Both the position numbers and the translations under genes were made by a program. A stretch of 64,000 nt of DNA from Bacteroidales bacterium. Its GTDB lineage: Bacteria > Bacteroidota > Bacteroidia > Bacteroidales > CAIWKO01. The notes beneath the pieces are model-generated. The model was not told where the DNA came from and ran no database searches. It saw only the letters and a program-made list of their open reading frames with translations. Shown one piece after another: positions 34,374 to 42,874 of this stretch. Positions within the stretch are counted from its first letter, which is position 1. The number at the start of each line of letters is the position of its first letter. Location: the NCBI GenBank assembly GCA_023228145.1, contig JALOBU010000001.1:62001-126000 (forward strand), in the 5' to 3' direction.

Positions 34374-36392
34374 TTATCTGTTGAAGGTGTAACCAAGTGA
34401 AACCATAAATGTGAATTGCGGCTGCCTATACCTGTCGGGCTCTCTGTTTGAAGTATGATAGTATTTGGTGTTTAAAATGTTTTTTAATAAAACCTGTACA
34501 GTAAAACTTTTATAGTTAAGTAATGATAGTGTTCCGTCGAGAAGAAAATAATGCCCAACATAATAACTGTTAGTGCTTGAGATTAGCTGAGGGTTTTTTC
34601 TTTTTCCAAAATAGTGCGCTCTTAAGTTTATTTTTATATGCTCATTGAAAGAATATGTAATACTTGCATTAGCGCTGTGCATACTGATTTCAGGCATAAA
34701 GAAACCCTCTTCATTTTTACTGTAGTTAAAGGTGTAATTTAAGGAAGATTTTATTTTACCGTAATCCAGCCTGAAATAAAGTTCACATCCGTAAGTATCC
34801 ACAATTCCATCGTTTACCCAGCGATAAAAACTGCTGCTGTCGTAATTAATAATACCGGTTGTGTCCGGAAATTCTTTTGTAATGACATTCGTGAGATAAT
34901 TTCTATATCCAACAATATCTAATTTTATTTTGTCAGTTATGGAAAAAGTAAAAGCAGTTTCTAATGATTTCATTTTTTCGGGCAGCAATGACGCATTACC
35001 TAATCCATCTGTATAATCCCATGGTTTTGGCGCCCTGAAAGCTTCGGCATAGGAAATACGAACAATATGTTTACGAAAATTGTAACTTATTCCCGCACGC
35101 GGAGTAATGACCTGTTGGTAAACATTGCTTTGGTCAAACCGAATACCCCCGGAGATAAATAAGTTTTTAAAAAGACACAATCTTGGCTCTGCAAAAATAC
35201 TTAAAAGATAGTTATTTAGTATGTTGGGTTTATCTGGGCATGGCGGATTTTTATCGGGAGAGTCACTTTGGGAATATGATGCTTTTTCTGATACTTGCTC
35301 AAATTCAAAAATAAAACCACCAGTCATTGAAAAAATTTTCTTTGCCGAATAATTAATGACATTCTCTATTCCGGTTAAATTACCGGGGCGGTAATAACCA
35401 ATCTGAGCCGTGTCAACAACGTAGTAAACGGAATTGCCAAGTACAGTGGAATTACTGTTATACAAAACACTTGAAAAACTTAGCCGGTCCGAAAATTTCT
35501 TATCATATCTCAGGTAATTATTCACGAATTGTATGTTCCACAAAGTTCCATAATCCCTGTAAATAGTCCCGGCAGATTTAATATTGGTGGCAAGGGAGGC
35601 TTGCTTAAACATATAATTTGTTCCAAAAGTAAAGTCGTGGAACTGCATTTTAATATCAAAAGAATAATCGTTTTCAAAGTTATCCATGAGATCACTCCAG
35701 TTGTTATCTCCGGCTTTACCTTTAAGGTTTGCCTTATCAGATTTTTTTGCCATTCCCGAAATCAATATTCCGAATGTGTTTTTTTTATTTGTTGTACTGT
35801 AAGTAAAATCAGTTGATAATGTGTTAAAGTTTCCTATGAGGGCTGTTATTTCGGATTTTTTTGTCATGGCACTTTTAGTAACAATATTAATAATGCCCGA
35901 TACTGCATTGGTGCCATAAGCAACAGAACCCGGGCCATAGATTACTTCAATTCTTTCAACATTCGACAGGTTGTATTGTCCTCCTCCATAAAAGCCGCCT
36001 GAATTTAGTTCATTAACCTGTATTCCGTCAATTAGTATCAGGGTAAGGTTGTTTTGATTGGGAACTCCCCTCTGAAAAATATAACTGTTCATTCCTAAAG
36101 TATTCCTGAACTGAAACCCGGGCAAATCGGATAAGGCTTCTTCAAGAGTGAAATATCCTTTTTCTTTTATGTCGGCAGCTGTGATAACATATATTGTTGA
36201 AGGGATTTCCCTGATGCTTTGGCTTGCTTTAGAAGCCGAGGTGATTTTAAGTTGGGACAATTGTGTTAATGTCAGGTCATATATGTCAATACTATCTGTT
36301 TGGGAGAATACTTCATTTGATATAAGAAACAGAAGCATGCTAATAGATAGATATATTTTAATTTTTAAAAGAAACATGTATTTTTTTATCAT
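34374..36392 (-). CDS. TonB-dependent outer-membrane receptor
   Basis: 672 residues with a signal sequence (ends NEVFSQ). A plug domain runs from about 50 to 165 (IREIPSTIYVITAADIKEKG, LTLILIDGIQVNE, RIEVIYGPGSVAYGTNAVSG), and a beta barrel fills the rest, ending in FTFMVSLGYTFNR with the aromatic-terminated last strand expected of the class. There is no SusD partner and no N-terminal carboxypeptidase-like domain, so it is not of the SusC type; it resembles the siderophore, vitamin B12 or peptide receptors. First gene of the five-gene operon. It may import a ligand or serve as the sensor for the kinase pair. Ligand unknown. Confidence 0.92.
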   Translation of the reverse strand: MIKKYMFLLKIKIYLSISMLLFLISNEVFSQTDSIDIYDLTLTQLSQLKITSASKASQSIREIPSTIYVITAADIKEKGYFTLEEALSDLPGFQFRNTLGMNSYIFQRGVPNQNNLTLILIDGIQVNELNSGGFYGGGQYNLSNVERIEVIYGPGSVAYGTNAVSGIINIVTKSAMTKKSEITALIGNFNTLSTDFTYSTTNKKNTFGILISGMAKKSDKANLKGKAGDNNWSDLMDNFENDYSFDIKMQFHDFTFGTNYMFKQASLATNIKSAGTIYRDYGTLWNIQFVNNYLRYDKKFSDRLSFSSVLYNSNSTVLGNSVYYVVDTAQIGYYRPGNLTGIENVINYSAKKIFSMTGGFIFEFEQVSEKASYSQSDSPDKNPPCPDKPNILNNYLLSIFAEPRLCLFKNLFISGGIRFDQSNVYQQVITPRAGISYNFRKHIVRISYAEAFRAPKPWDYTDGLGNASLLPEKMKSLETAFTFSITDKIKLDIVGYRNYLTNVITKEFPDTTGIINYDSSSFYRWVNDGIVDTYGCELYFRLDYGKIKSSLNYTFNYSKNEEGFFMPEISMHSANASITYSFNEHIKINLRAHYFGKRKNPQLISSTNSYYVGHYFLLDGTLSLLNYKSFTVQVLLKNILNTKYYHTSNREPDRYRQPQFTFMVSLGYTFNR

Positions 36393-36507
36393 GAAAAATT
36401 TAAAAAAAACATATAGAAAGCCTTATATTAAAATGCAAGATAATAATAATTCATTAATTTTTGTAATTTATATGTAAAAATTTTTTAAATATCAAAATAA
36501 CTTTTTT

Positions 36508-36541
36508 TAAGAAGTTACAAATCATAAGAAGTTACAAATCA
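36508..36541. repeat. 17-bp tandem direct repeat upstream of the receptor operon
   Basis: TAAGAAGTTACAAATCA occurs twice with no spacer (36508-36524 and 36525-36541), both copies identical. It lies 116 bases ahead of the receptor ATG, in the gap after tgt, and could be a regulator-binding site or a slippage duplication. Confidence 0.75.
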
Positions 36542-36621
36542 ATAGTATCAAAAGCCAATACAGTTTTTTCAACTTTGAATTTATTATAACAGCAGCTTTT
36601 AACTTATGGTTTAATAATAAA

Positions 36622-37752
36622 TTATAATTTGTTTTCCAGGCGCTTTACCATGTTGTTCTTCCATGATAAAAAACTACCACTAATAATATGTTCTCTGGCT
36701 TCTTGAACAAGCTGGCAGTAAAAAGCAAGGTTATGCTGGCTGGCTATCATGGCTGCCAGTATTTCATTGGAAGCAAAAAGATGCCTGAGGTAGGCTTTAT
36801 TATAATATCTGTCAACATAAGATAATCCATCGTCATCAATGGGGGAGAAATCATTTTTCCATTTCTCATTGCGAATGTTTATACGGCCCTTTCTTGTAAA
36901 CAACCATCCATTCCGACCGTTGCGTGTTGGCATCACGCAATCGAACATATCTACACCAAGGGCAATGGCTTCAAGAATATTGGCCGGTGTTCCCACACCC
37001 ATCAGATAGCGGGGCTTGTTTTGTGGCAAAACCGAACACACTTTTGCTGTAATGTCATACATAATATCCGTGGGTTCGCCTACAGAAAGCCCCCCTATAG
37101 CTATGCCATCAGGATTATATTCAGAAGCAGTTTCAGCGGAAATTTTACGCAGGTCATCGAAAACACTGCCCTGAACGATAGGGAAAAGAGATTGTTCATA
37201 TCCATAAAGCGGTTTAGTGTTGTTGAAATGTTTCATGCAACGTTCAAGCCATTTATGAGTCATTTTCATAGACTTTTTTGCATATTCGTAATCACACGGG
37301 TAAGGCGCACATTCGTCAAAAGCCATGATGATATCAGCCCCTATTTTTCGCTGAATATCCATAGTATTTTCAGGAGTAAAAATATGCTTTGAGCCATCAA
37401 TATGCGAATGAAATATAACTCCATCATCTTTTATTTTCCTGATAGTTTTAAGAGAATAAACCTGATAACCTCCGCTATCTGTCAGGATGGGTTTATTCCA
37501 TCCCATAAACTTATGCAATCCTCCTGCTTCTTCTAATATATCAGTGCCTGGCCTTAAATATAAATGATAGGTGTTCCCAAGAATAATTTGTGCTTTCACA
37601 TCCTCAGCAAGTTCTTTTTGATGAAGTGCCTTTACGCTTCCCGATGTCCCAACAGGCATAAAGACGGGTGTTTCTATAATTCCGTGGGCCGTTTCCAACA
37701 TACCGGCACGGGCAGCAGATGCCTTGTCAGTTGCCGTAAGTGTGAATTTCAT
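36622..37752 (-). CDS. tgt: tRNA-guanine transglycosylase (queuosine)
   Basis: 376 residues, TIM-barrel enzyme that exchanges guanine-34 of certain tRNAs for preQ1. Conserved parts: ETPVFMPVGTSGSVK, DSGGYQVYSL (catalytic Asp), FDECAPYPCDYEYAKKS, GGLSVGEP, MGVGTPANILEAIALGVDMFDCVMPTRNGRNG (shown in pieces: GVDMFDCVMPTRN holds the nucleophilic Asp). The C-terminal zinc site C-x-C-x2-C of the E. coli-type enzyme is not present: the region reads DFSPIDDDGLSYVDRYYNKA. This seems to be common in the phylum. The gene queA, also of the queuosine pathway, is 11 kb away. Own -7 box just upstream. Confidence 0.94.
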   Translation of the reverse strand: MKFTLTATDKASAARAGMLETAHGIIETPVFMPVGTSGSVKALHQKELAEDVKAQIILGNTYHLYLRPGTDILEEAGGLHKFMGWNKPILTDSGGYQVYSLKTIRKIKDDGVIFHSHIDGSKHIFTPENTMDIQRKIGADIIMAFDECAPYPCDYEYAKKSMKMTHKWLERCMKHFNNTKPLYGYEQSLFPIVQGSVFDDLRKISAETASEYNPDGIAIGGLSVGEPTDIMYDITAKVCSVLPQNKPRYLMGVGTPANILEAIALGVDMFDCVMPTRNGRNGWLFTRKGRINIRNEKWKNDFSPIDDDGLSYVDRYYNKAYLRHLFASNEILAAMIASQHNLAFYCQLVQEAREHIISGSFLSWKNNMVKRLENKL

Positions 37753-37756
37753 ACAA

Positions 37757-37764
37757 CAAAGATA
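37757..37764 (-). promoter_or_regulatory. -7 box for tgt
   Basis: The minus strand reads TATCTTTG, matching TAnnTTTG, but only four bases before the ATG, giving an almost leaderless transcript. Confidence 0.4.
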
Positions 37765-37859
37765 ATTCTTTATTTGAAGCGTAAAAAAGGAAACAAATAA
37801 TCAACATTTCTCCGTGAATAAGTTTTTTATTAAGGTAATTCAAAAAAGCTTTAAAAATA

Positions 37860-37867
37860 TAATTTTG
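37860..37867 (+). promoter_or_regulatory. -7 box for the glycosyltransferase/sigma-factor pair
   Basis: TAATTTTG, a TAnnTTTG match, 17 bases before the ATG at 37885. Confidence 0.5.
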
Positions 37868-37884
37868 CAATATATTTAGTTTGC

Positions 37885-39036
37885 ATGTTTTTTGAAAAAA
37901 TTCTTCACGACCCGCTACAGTTATACTTGTATATAGCTTTTGTTGCTTTTTTTATCGTCCAGATGATTTATTACTGGGGCATTTTTTCATTATTTGCCTT
38001 TTTAAAAAATAAAAACGCAAATCAATCTGAAGAAGTATTACCTGTTTCTGTTGTTGTATGTGCCCGGAATGAATTCTACAACCTCGAAAAAAACCTGCCT
38101 AAAATTCTGGAACAGGATTATCCTGATTTCGAAGTGGTCGTTGTAAATGACCAGTCGGAGGACGATACGGCGGAGCTACTTATGGATTTATCGAGAAAAT
38201 ACAAAAGATTGAAGATAATCACTGTTCAAAAAAACCTAAATAATTTTAGCGGAAAAAAATTTTCCCTTTCTTTAGGCATAAAATCGGCACAACATGATGT
38301 AGTCCTGCTCACCGATGCAGATTGTGAACCTGTATCAAGCTTATGGATAAAAAATATGCAAATGCCATTTTCTAACCCGCGAACAAAAATAGTTTTAGGT
38401 TATGGGGCATATGAAAGGCGAAAAGGCTTGCTCAATAGCCTGATTCGTTTTGATACGTTCACAATCGCATTACAATATTTTTCTTTGGCAAGAGCAGGAT
38501 TGCCTTACATGGGCGTAGGCAGAAATCTGGCATATCGCAGAAGCCTTTTTCTGGAAAATAAAGGTTTCGTATCGCATTATGAGATAAGTTCCGGCGATGA
38601 TGACTTGTTTGTGAACAGCAATGCTACTCGAAAAAATACATCAATAGTATATACAGGGGAAAGCCATACACTCTCACAACCTAAATTAAAATTCAATGAC
38701 TGGGTATTTCAGAAAAAAAGACATTTTACAACGGGGAAGTACTATAAATTTGTTCATAAAGTTTTACTCGTCCTCTTGCCATTCAGTACGCTGACATTTT
38801 ATTTACTAGCAGTTATTTTAACTTTGCTTAACATAAAAACATATACTATTGTGATAGTATCATCGTTTTTTATTGTAAGGGTTACATCTCAGTTAATAAT
38901 TTTTAAAAAAGCAATGTTAAAACTTAAAGAAAAAAAATTATTTTTACTTTCGCCTTTTTTTGAAGTGATAATGATTTTTTTTAATGTTTTAACAAAGCTT
39001 ACGAATACGGGGAAAAAAATAAATACATGGAAATAA
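37885..39036 (+). CDS. Family 2 glycosyltransferase, membrane-bound
   Basis: 383 residues. An N-terminal span (LYLYIAFVAFFIVQMIYYW), a GT-A catalytic domain from about 52 (VSVVVCARNEFYNLEKNL, VVVVNDQSEDDT, VVLLTDADCEP with the metal-binding D-x-D) and a later W/QxxRH-like segment (FQKKRHFTTGKYY), then two or three C-terminal spans. This layout is found in processive or lipid-linked sugar transferases. The acceptor and sugar are unknown. It overlaps the sigma-factor gene by 10 bases, so they are co-translated. Confidence 0.88.
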   Translation: MFFEKILHDPLQLYLYIAFVAFFIVQMIYYWGIFSLFAFLKNKNANQSEEVLPVSVVVCARNEFYNLEKNLPKILEQDYPDFEVVVVNDQSEDDTAELLMDLSRKYKRLKIITVQKNLNNFSGKKFSLSLGIKSAQHDVVLLTDADCEPVSSLWIKNMQMPFSNPRTKIVLGYGAYERRKGLLNSLIRFDTFTIALQYFSLARAGLPYMGVGRNLAYRRSLFLENKGFVSHYEISSGDDDLFVNSNATRKNTSIVYTGESHTLSQPKLKFNDWVFQKKRHFTTGKYYKFVHKVLLVLLPFSTLTFYLLAVILTLLNIKTYTIVIVSSFFIVRVTSQLIIFKKAMLKLKEKKLFLLSPFFEVIMIFFNVLTKLTNTGKKINTWK

Positions 39037-39635
39037 ACCCGAATCTGACTGACAAGGCACACCGCGATTACAGGCTGGTACAACTTGCCCTGCATCAGGG
39101 CGATCAGAAAGCTTATGCCGATTTGATGGGGTTTTACAAAGATGCTATTTATTTTCTGTTGCTTAAAATGACAAACAATCCTGATGATGCTGATGACCTG
39201 ACTATTGAAGCATTTGGTAAAGCATTTAAAAAACTGGACCAATATACTCCGGATTATGCATTCAGCACTTGGCTGTTCAAAATTGCTTCCAACAATTGCA
39301 TTGACCATATCCGCCGTAAAAAAGTCGAGATTCTTTCAATTAATAAGACCATTGATGAGGAAGAGGGGCTGGATATGTCTCAAACCCTACCTTCCTCAAC
39401 GCCCGATCCCGAAGAGAAAATGATAGAAAGGCAAAAAATAAAAATGATGCGGGAAGTGGTCGAAAAGCTTAAACCTAATTACCGCCGGCTGGTTCAATTA
39501 AGATATTTTGATGAATATTCCTATGAAGAAATTGCACAGGAAATGGATATCCCGATAGGAACCGTGAAAGCCCAGTTATTTCGTGCCAGAGAGTTTTTAT
39601 ACAACATCATGAAAAACGCGGAAGGAAGCATTTGA
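39027..39635 (+). CDS. RNA polymerase sigma factor, sigma-70/ECF family
   Basis: 202 residues. Sigma region 2 spans about 30-100 (YFLLLKMTNNPDDADDLTIEAFGKAF, shown in part as PDDADDLTIEAFGKAF, and FSTWLFKIASNNCIDHIRRKK); region 4 spans about 140-195 (RRLVQLRYFDEYSYEEIAQEM and GTVKAQLFRAREFL). A longer linker than usual (about 40 residues, rich in Glu, Ser and Pro) joins them. No anti-sigma gene lies next to it. The ATG at 39027 is inside the last codons of the glycosyltransferase, an unusual pairing suggesting that both respond to the same promoter. Confidence 0.92.
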   Translation: MEINPNLTDKAHRDYRLVQLALHQGDQKAYADLMGFYKDAIYFLLLKMTNNPDDADDLTIEAFGKAFKKLDQYTPDYAFSTWLFKIASNNCIDHIRRKKVEILSINKTIDEEEGLDMSQTLPSSTPDPEEKMIERQKIKMMREVVEKLKPNYRRLVQLRYFDEYSYEEIAQEMDIPIGTVKAQLFRAREFLYNIMKNAEGSI

Positions 39636-39691
39636 CAGTTAGCAGTGAACAGTTAGCAGTTATCAGTAAACGGTTAGCAGTAAACAGTTTT
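39636..39691. repeat. Degenerate 14-nt tandem repeat CAGTTAGCAGTNAA
   Basis: Three units (CAGTTAGCAGTGAA, CAGTTAGCAGTTAT, CGGTTAGCAGTAAA) with half units between and after them. The array starts at the sigma-factor stop codon and supplies the last codons and the stop of the convergent ksgA gene. Arrays of this CAGT/AGCAGT kind are common between convergent Bacteroidota genes (recollection). Confidence 0.7.
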
Positions 39692-40447
39692 TGTGATTTC
39701 AATGAATTCTTCAACAGATAACTGCTCCGGCCTTTGATTAAATACTGACATAGAAAGCAGATCCGGATTTGTAACCAACGCTTTCAACGAATTTCTAAGT
39801 GTCTTACGCCGCTGGTTGAATGCCTTTTTAACTACTTCAGTAAATTTATTTGCATCACATGGTAGCTGTAACCTGGCATTTCTTTTAAGCCTTATCACTG
39901 CTGATTGTACTTTTGGTGGAGGGTAAAAAACATTAGGGCTTACCGTAAATAAATATTCTATTTCATAAAACGCCTGAAGCAAAACGCTTAATATCCCGTA
40001 TTTTTTACTTCCGGGTTTAGAGGCAATGCGCTCCGCCACTTCTTTTTGAAACATCCCCACAAGCTCCGGCACCATATCACGGTTTTCAAAGACTTTAAAA
40101 AGTATCTGGCTAGAAATATTATATGGGAAATTTCCAATAACGGCAAAAGGTTGTTTAAAATATTTTTTAATATCAAACTTTAAAAAATCGCCCAAAATAA
40201 TTTTTTCTCTGATGGATGGGTACTGTTCACATAGATATGTATATGCTTCGGCGTCAATTTCAATATGCAATGTATTATATGGGTTATTTTGTAACAGGTA
40301 TTTTGTTAAAACACCTGTCCCCGGGCCTATTTCGAGTACATCCTTGTAATTACCATGCCCGCTTAAGCACATGCTGATTTTTTCAGCAATATTTTTATCA
40401 TGCAGAAAATGTTGCCCTAAAAATTTTTTTGGTCTGACAACAGTCAT
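39674..40447 (-). CDS. rsmA: 16S rRNA (adenine1518/1519-N6) dimethyltransferase
   Basis: 257 residues, also known as KsgA. It dimethylates two adjacent adenines near the 3' end of 16S rRNA. Signatures: KKFLGQHFLHDKNIAEKI, the SAM site VLEIGPGTGVLTKYLL, and NFPYNISSQILFK (the NxPY catalytic motif), then PPPKVQSAVIRLKR and AFNQRRKTLRNSLK. The final residues TVYC and the stop are made by the tandem repeat at 39636-39691, so the original C-terminus may have been slightly different. It starts three bases after the TPR gene. Confidence 0.95.
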   Translation of the reverse strand: MTVVRPKKFLGQHFLHDKNIAEKISMCLSGHGNYKDVLEIGPGTGVLTKYLLQNNPYNTLHIEIDAEAYTYLCEQYPSIREKIILGDFLKFDIKKYFKQPFAVIGNFPYNISSQILFKVFENRDMVPELVGMFQKEVAERIASKPGSKKYGILSVLLQAFYEIEYLFTVSPNVFYPPPKVQSAVIRLKRNARLQLPCDANKFTEVVKKAFNQRRKTLRNSLKALVTNPDLLSMSVFNQRPEQLSVEEFIEITKTVYC

Positions 40448-40450
40448 GTA

Positions 40451-42283
40451 TCAATTAATTTTGTCGCCTCTCAATGCACGATATCTTTTGCGGGCATCAA
40501 CCACATAGATACTTCCCTGGTAGTCAGTAAAAATTCTTTCGTAATTCTCCATAGCCTTTTCTGTATTTTTGAATTGCCGCTCGTTTAGCTGGCCAAGAAG
40601 AAAAAGGGCATCGTCAGCAAGAATATCGGCCGAATAAAAATCAACCAGCTTGTTCAGGAGGCTGTCGGCTTCGGAATATTGTTTCTGTTTAATTTTTATT
40701 TGGGCTTTTTTATAAAGCACTTCATCGAAAAGAGGATGGTAAAGCCCGAGTGTATTTATGGAATCCAGAGTTGTCAGTGCTTGTTCATATTTATTTTGAA
40801 AAAGAAGCAGGTCTGCTCTGGAGTATAACTGAAGCCCAACAGTCGAACTGTCTTCATCATAATTTTCCCCAATCAGCAAAGAGAGCTCCATAGCATCATT
40901 TGAAATAAGCTTGGCTGTGGCAGCTTTCAATATATCAAGTTGTGCCTTGGCAAATTCAAATTCTCCTATGTAAAAATATAATTTAGCATTGCGATACTTA
41001 GCTTCAAAGCCAATCACATCATTTTTGAATGCTTTTTCCACTTGAGAATAAAGAAGGCTGGCCTCCCAAACTTCTCCGGTAAGCAAAAGAATATCTGCAA
41101 GTTCCACTTTGCATTGTGCCAGCAAATCGGCCGTTACCCCTTTGTATTGAATAGCATCCTGCAGCAATTGAGTGGCTTCAGGGGTTTTATCCATATAAAA
41201 TGCCTGCAGATGAGCAAGGTTTTTTATCAGTTGAAGTGAATAATTGGTTTGGCCGGTTTTTTGAATCAGGTCAAGGTATTCATTTTCGAGCTGAAGAGTT
41301 TCGTCTTTGTTAATAATAATGTTTTCTGTTACTTTCTGGTACCTGGTGTTAAGTTTTTCGACCAGTGCTGCCTGATAGTATGGCGAATACATATTTTTTT
41401 GTGAAAGTATATAATCATAACAGCTTATTGCTTCATCATAAAAAGTATTTGCAGCGGCAATACGAGCTAATTCAATAACCCGTTCACCATCTTCGTTAAA
41501 CCTTTTGTCAATAGCTTTTGCCTGTATAAAAGCGGCTCCAAATTCCTTTTGCTGAATAAAAAACCATAACAAAAGTATAGGATAGGATTTAATATCAGGT
41601 TCTTTTTTTATTCGTTGCAACAGGGAGGATTTAAAAGTTTCTTTCCGGCTGTCGTCAGGGTAGGTGAGAAGCAAATCCTGCATTTTCCCCTGTACCATAT
41701 CGGTCTCGTCAGGATAACTGCTCACATAATCAAGGTATTGATTTAATGCAGAAGAAAAATTGTTTTTTTTAAGATAAGCATCAGCCAGTTCCAGATTGAA
41801 ATTATAGAAGTTTTTCAGTGTTTTCTGGCCTTGTTCGTATGTTTTTATGGCATAATCGCTAAGGTCGCGGACAAGAAAGGCATTGGCAAGGCCTATGAAT
41901 TGATCTTTGTACGAATAAACAGATTTAATGGTGTTTTCGAATTGTTTTTTTGCTTTTTCATAATCTCCTTCCAGCTGATATATATATCCCAAATCAACGG
42001 CATAGCTGAAAATATCAGGATTTTTTTTGTTTAATCGGGAAATAAATTTTTCGGCTTTGCGGTAATCTTTCAGCTCCAGAAGGCAATTAACGTAATAATT
42101 GTAAATAAAAGGCGTAGGTGTTCTTTCGTAAATATCCTCAAACAAAATAACGGCTTTGTCATATTCTTTATTCTGAAAGTATTGGATGGCGAGCTGCTCG
42201 TTATTGTCTGGTTGAGAAAATGAAGGAAAATACATACTGATTGAAGCAATAAAGACAAGAAAAATTTTCAGTTTATGGTACAT
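40451..42283 (-). CDS. Exported tetratricopeptide-repeat protein
   Basis: 610 residues with a signal peptide (MYHKLKIFLVFIASISMYF, cleavage near SFSQ). Almost the whole chain is TPR-like helical pairs, clearest at residues about 25-130 (AIQYFQNKEYDKAVILFEDIY, shown in part as YFQNKEYDKAVILFE; LLELKDYRKAEKFI; EGDYEKAKKQFENTI) and at the end (KNTEKAMENYERIFTDYQGS). Likely a periplasmic scaffold or outer-membrane-associated assembly protein. It sits three bases ahead of ksgA and 33 bases after a lipoprotein gene, in a run that begins with serS. No partner is identifiable. Confidence 0.8.
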   Translation of the reverse strand: MYHKLKIFLVFIASISMYFPSFSQPDNNEQLAIQYFQNKEYDKAVILFEDIYERTPTPFIYNYYVNCLLELKDYRKAEKFISRLNKKNPDIFSYAVDLGYIYQLEGDYEKAKKQFENTIKSVYSYKDQFIGLANAFLVRDLSDYAIKTYEQGQKTLKNFYNFNLELADAYLKKNNFSSALNQYLDYVSSYPDETDMVQGKMQDLLLTYPDDSRKETFKSSLLQRIKKEPDIKSYPILLLWFFIQQKEFGAAFIQAKAIDKRFNEDGERVIELARIAAANTFYDEAISCYDYILSQKNMYSPYYQAALVEKLNTRYQKVTENIIINKDETLQLENEYLDLIQKTGQTNYSLQLIKNLAHLQAFYMDKTPEATQLLQDAIQYKGVTADLLAQCKVELADILLLTGEVWEASLLYSQVEKAFKNDVIGFEAKYRNAKLYFYIGEFEFAKAQLDILKAATAKLISNDAMELSLLIGENYDEDSSTVGLQLYSRADLLLFQNKYEQALTTLDSINTLGLYHPLFDEVLYKKAQIKIKQKQYSEADSLLNKLVDFYSADILADDALFLLGQLNERQFKNTEKAMENYERIFTDYQGSIYVVDARKRYRALRGDKIN

Positions 42284-42316
42284 TGCAACATTTTTCTAAG
42301 GTAGTTTTTGCTGTAT

Positions 42317-42865
42317 TTATTTTTCTTTTCCTGAATTATATGATTCAATCAGTCGAAGCATGTATGGATGAATGGTGTCGAAATTTTTAAGCTGATGCTG
42401 AACGCTTTCGATGTTTTTCTTAATCTTAAATGTTAAAGCGTTTATGGATTGCGATTCTATGGCAAAGCAACCATCAAACTCATTTTCTTTTAAGAGGTTT
42501 TTCTTAATGTCATGTTTTAGATTTTCGAGTTGTTTTTTTGACGAATCAACCTCCGCCTGATATTTGATGTAATTTTTAACAAGAGTTTTAAATGGTTTGC
42601 GAACATTCTGATAACTACAAACATAAGCCCAGTTCTCTTCGTTCCGATACTCCTGATAATGCTCGGAAACTTTTTTGTTGACATCATAATACGTTTGCAG
42701 CCGTTGGTTGACAGTGTCCATGTTTACACGGCTTAAAAGCATTGATGCAGAGTCAAGAAGGGCATACAGGCTGTCAACTTTTGACAGTTGATTTTTTTTT
42801 ACAGGGTTGCTGCAAGAAGCTATCAGAAACCCGAGTGTTATTCCTAAAATCAGATGTTTTTTCAT
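42317..42865 (-). CDS. Lipoprotein of unknown function
   Basis: 182 residues with a lipoprotein signal (MKKHLILGITLGFLIASC, Cys at 18). The mature part is helical and probably coiled coil (KVDSLYALLDSASMLLSRV, QAEVDSSKKQLENLKHDI). I do not recognise the family. The co-transcribed TPR gene downstream and serS nine bases upstream give only weak context; an envelope partner of the TPR protein is possible. Confidence 0.7.
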   Translation of the reverse strand: MKKHLILGITLGFLIASCSNPVKKNQLSKVDSLYALLDSASMLLSRVNMDTVNQRLQTYYDVNKKVSEHYQEYRNEENWAYVCSYQNVRKPFKTLVKNYIKYQAEVDSSKKQLENLKHDIKKNLLKENEFDGCFAIESQSINALTFKIKKNIESVQHQLKNFDTIHPYMLRLIESYNSGKEK

Positions 42866-42874
42866 ATTAGTGAT

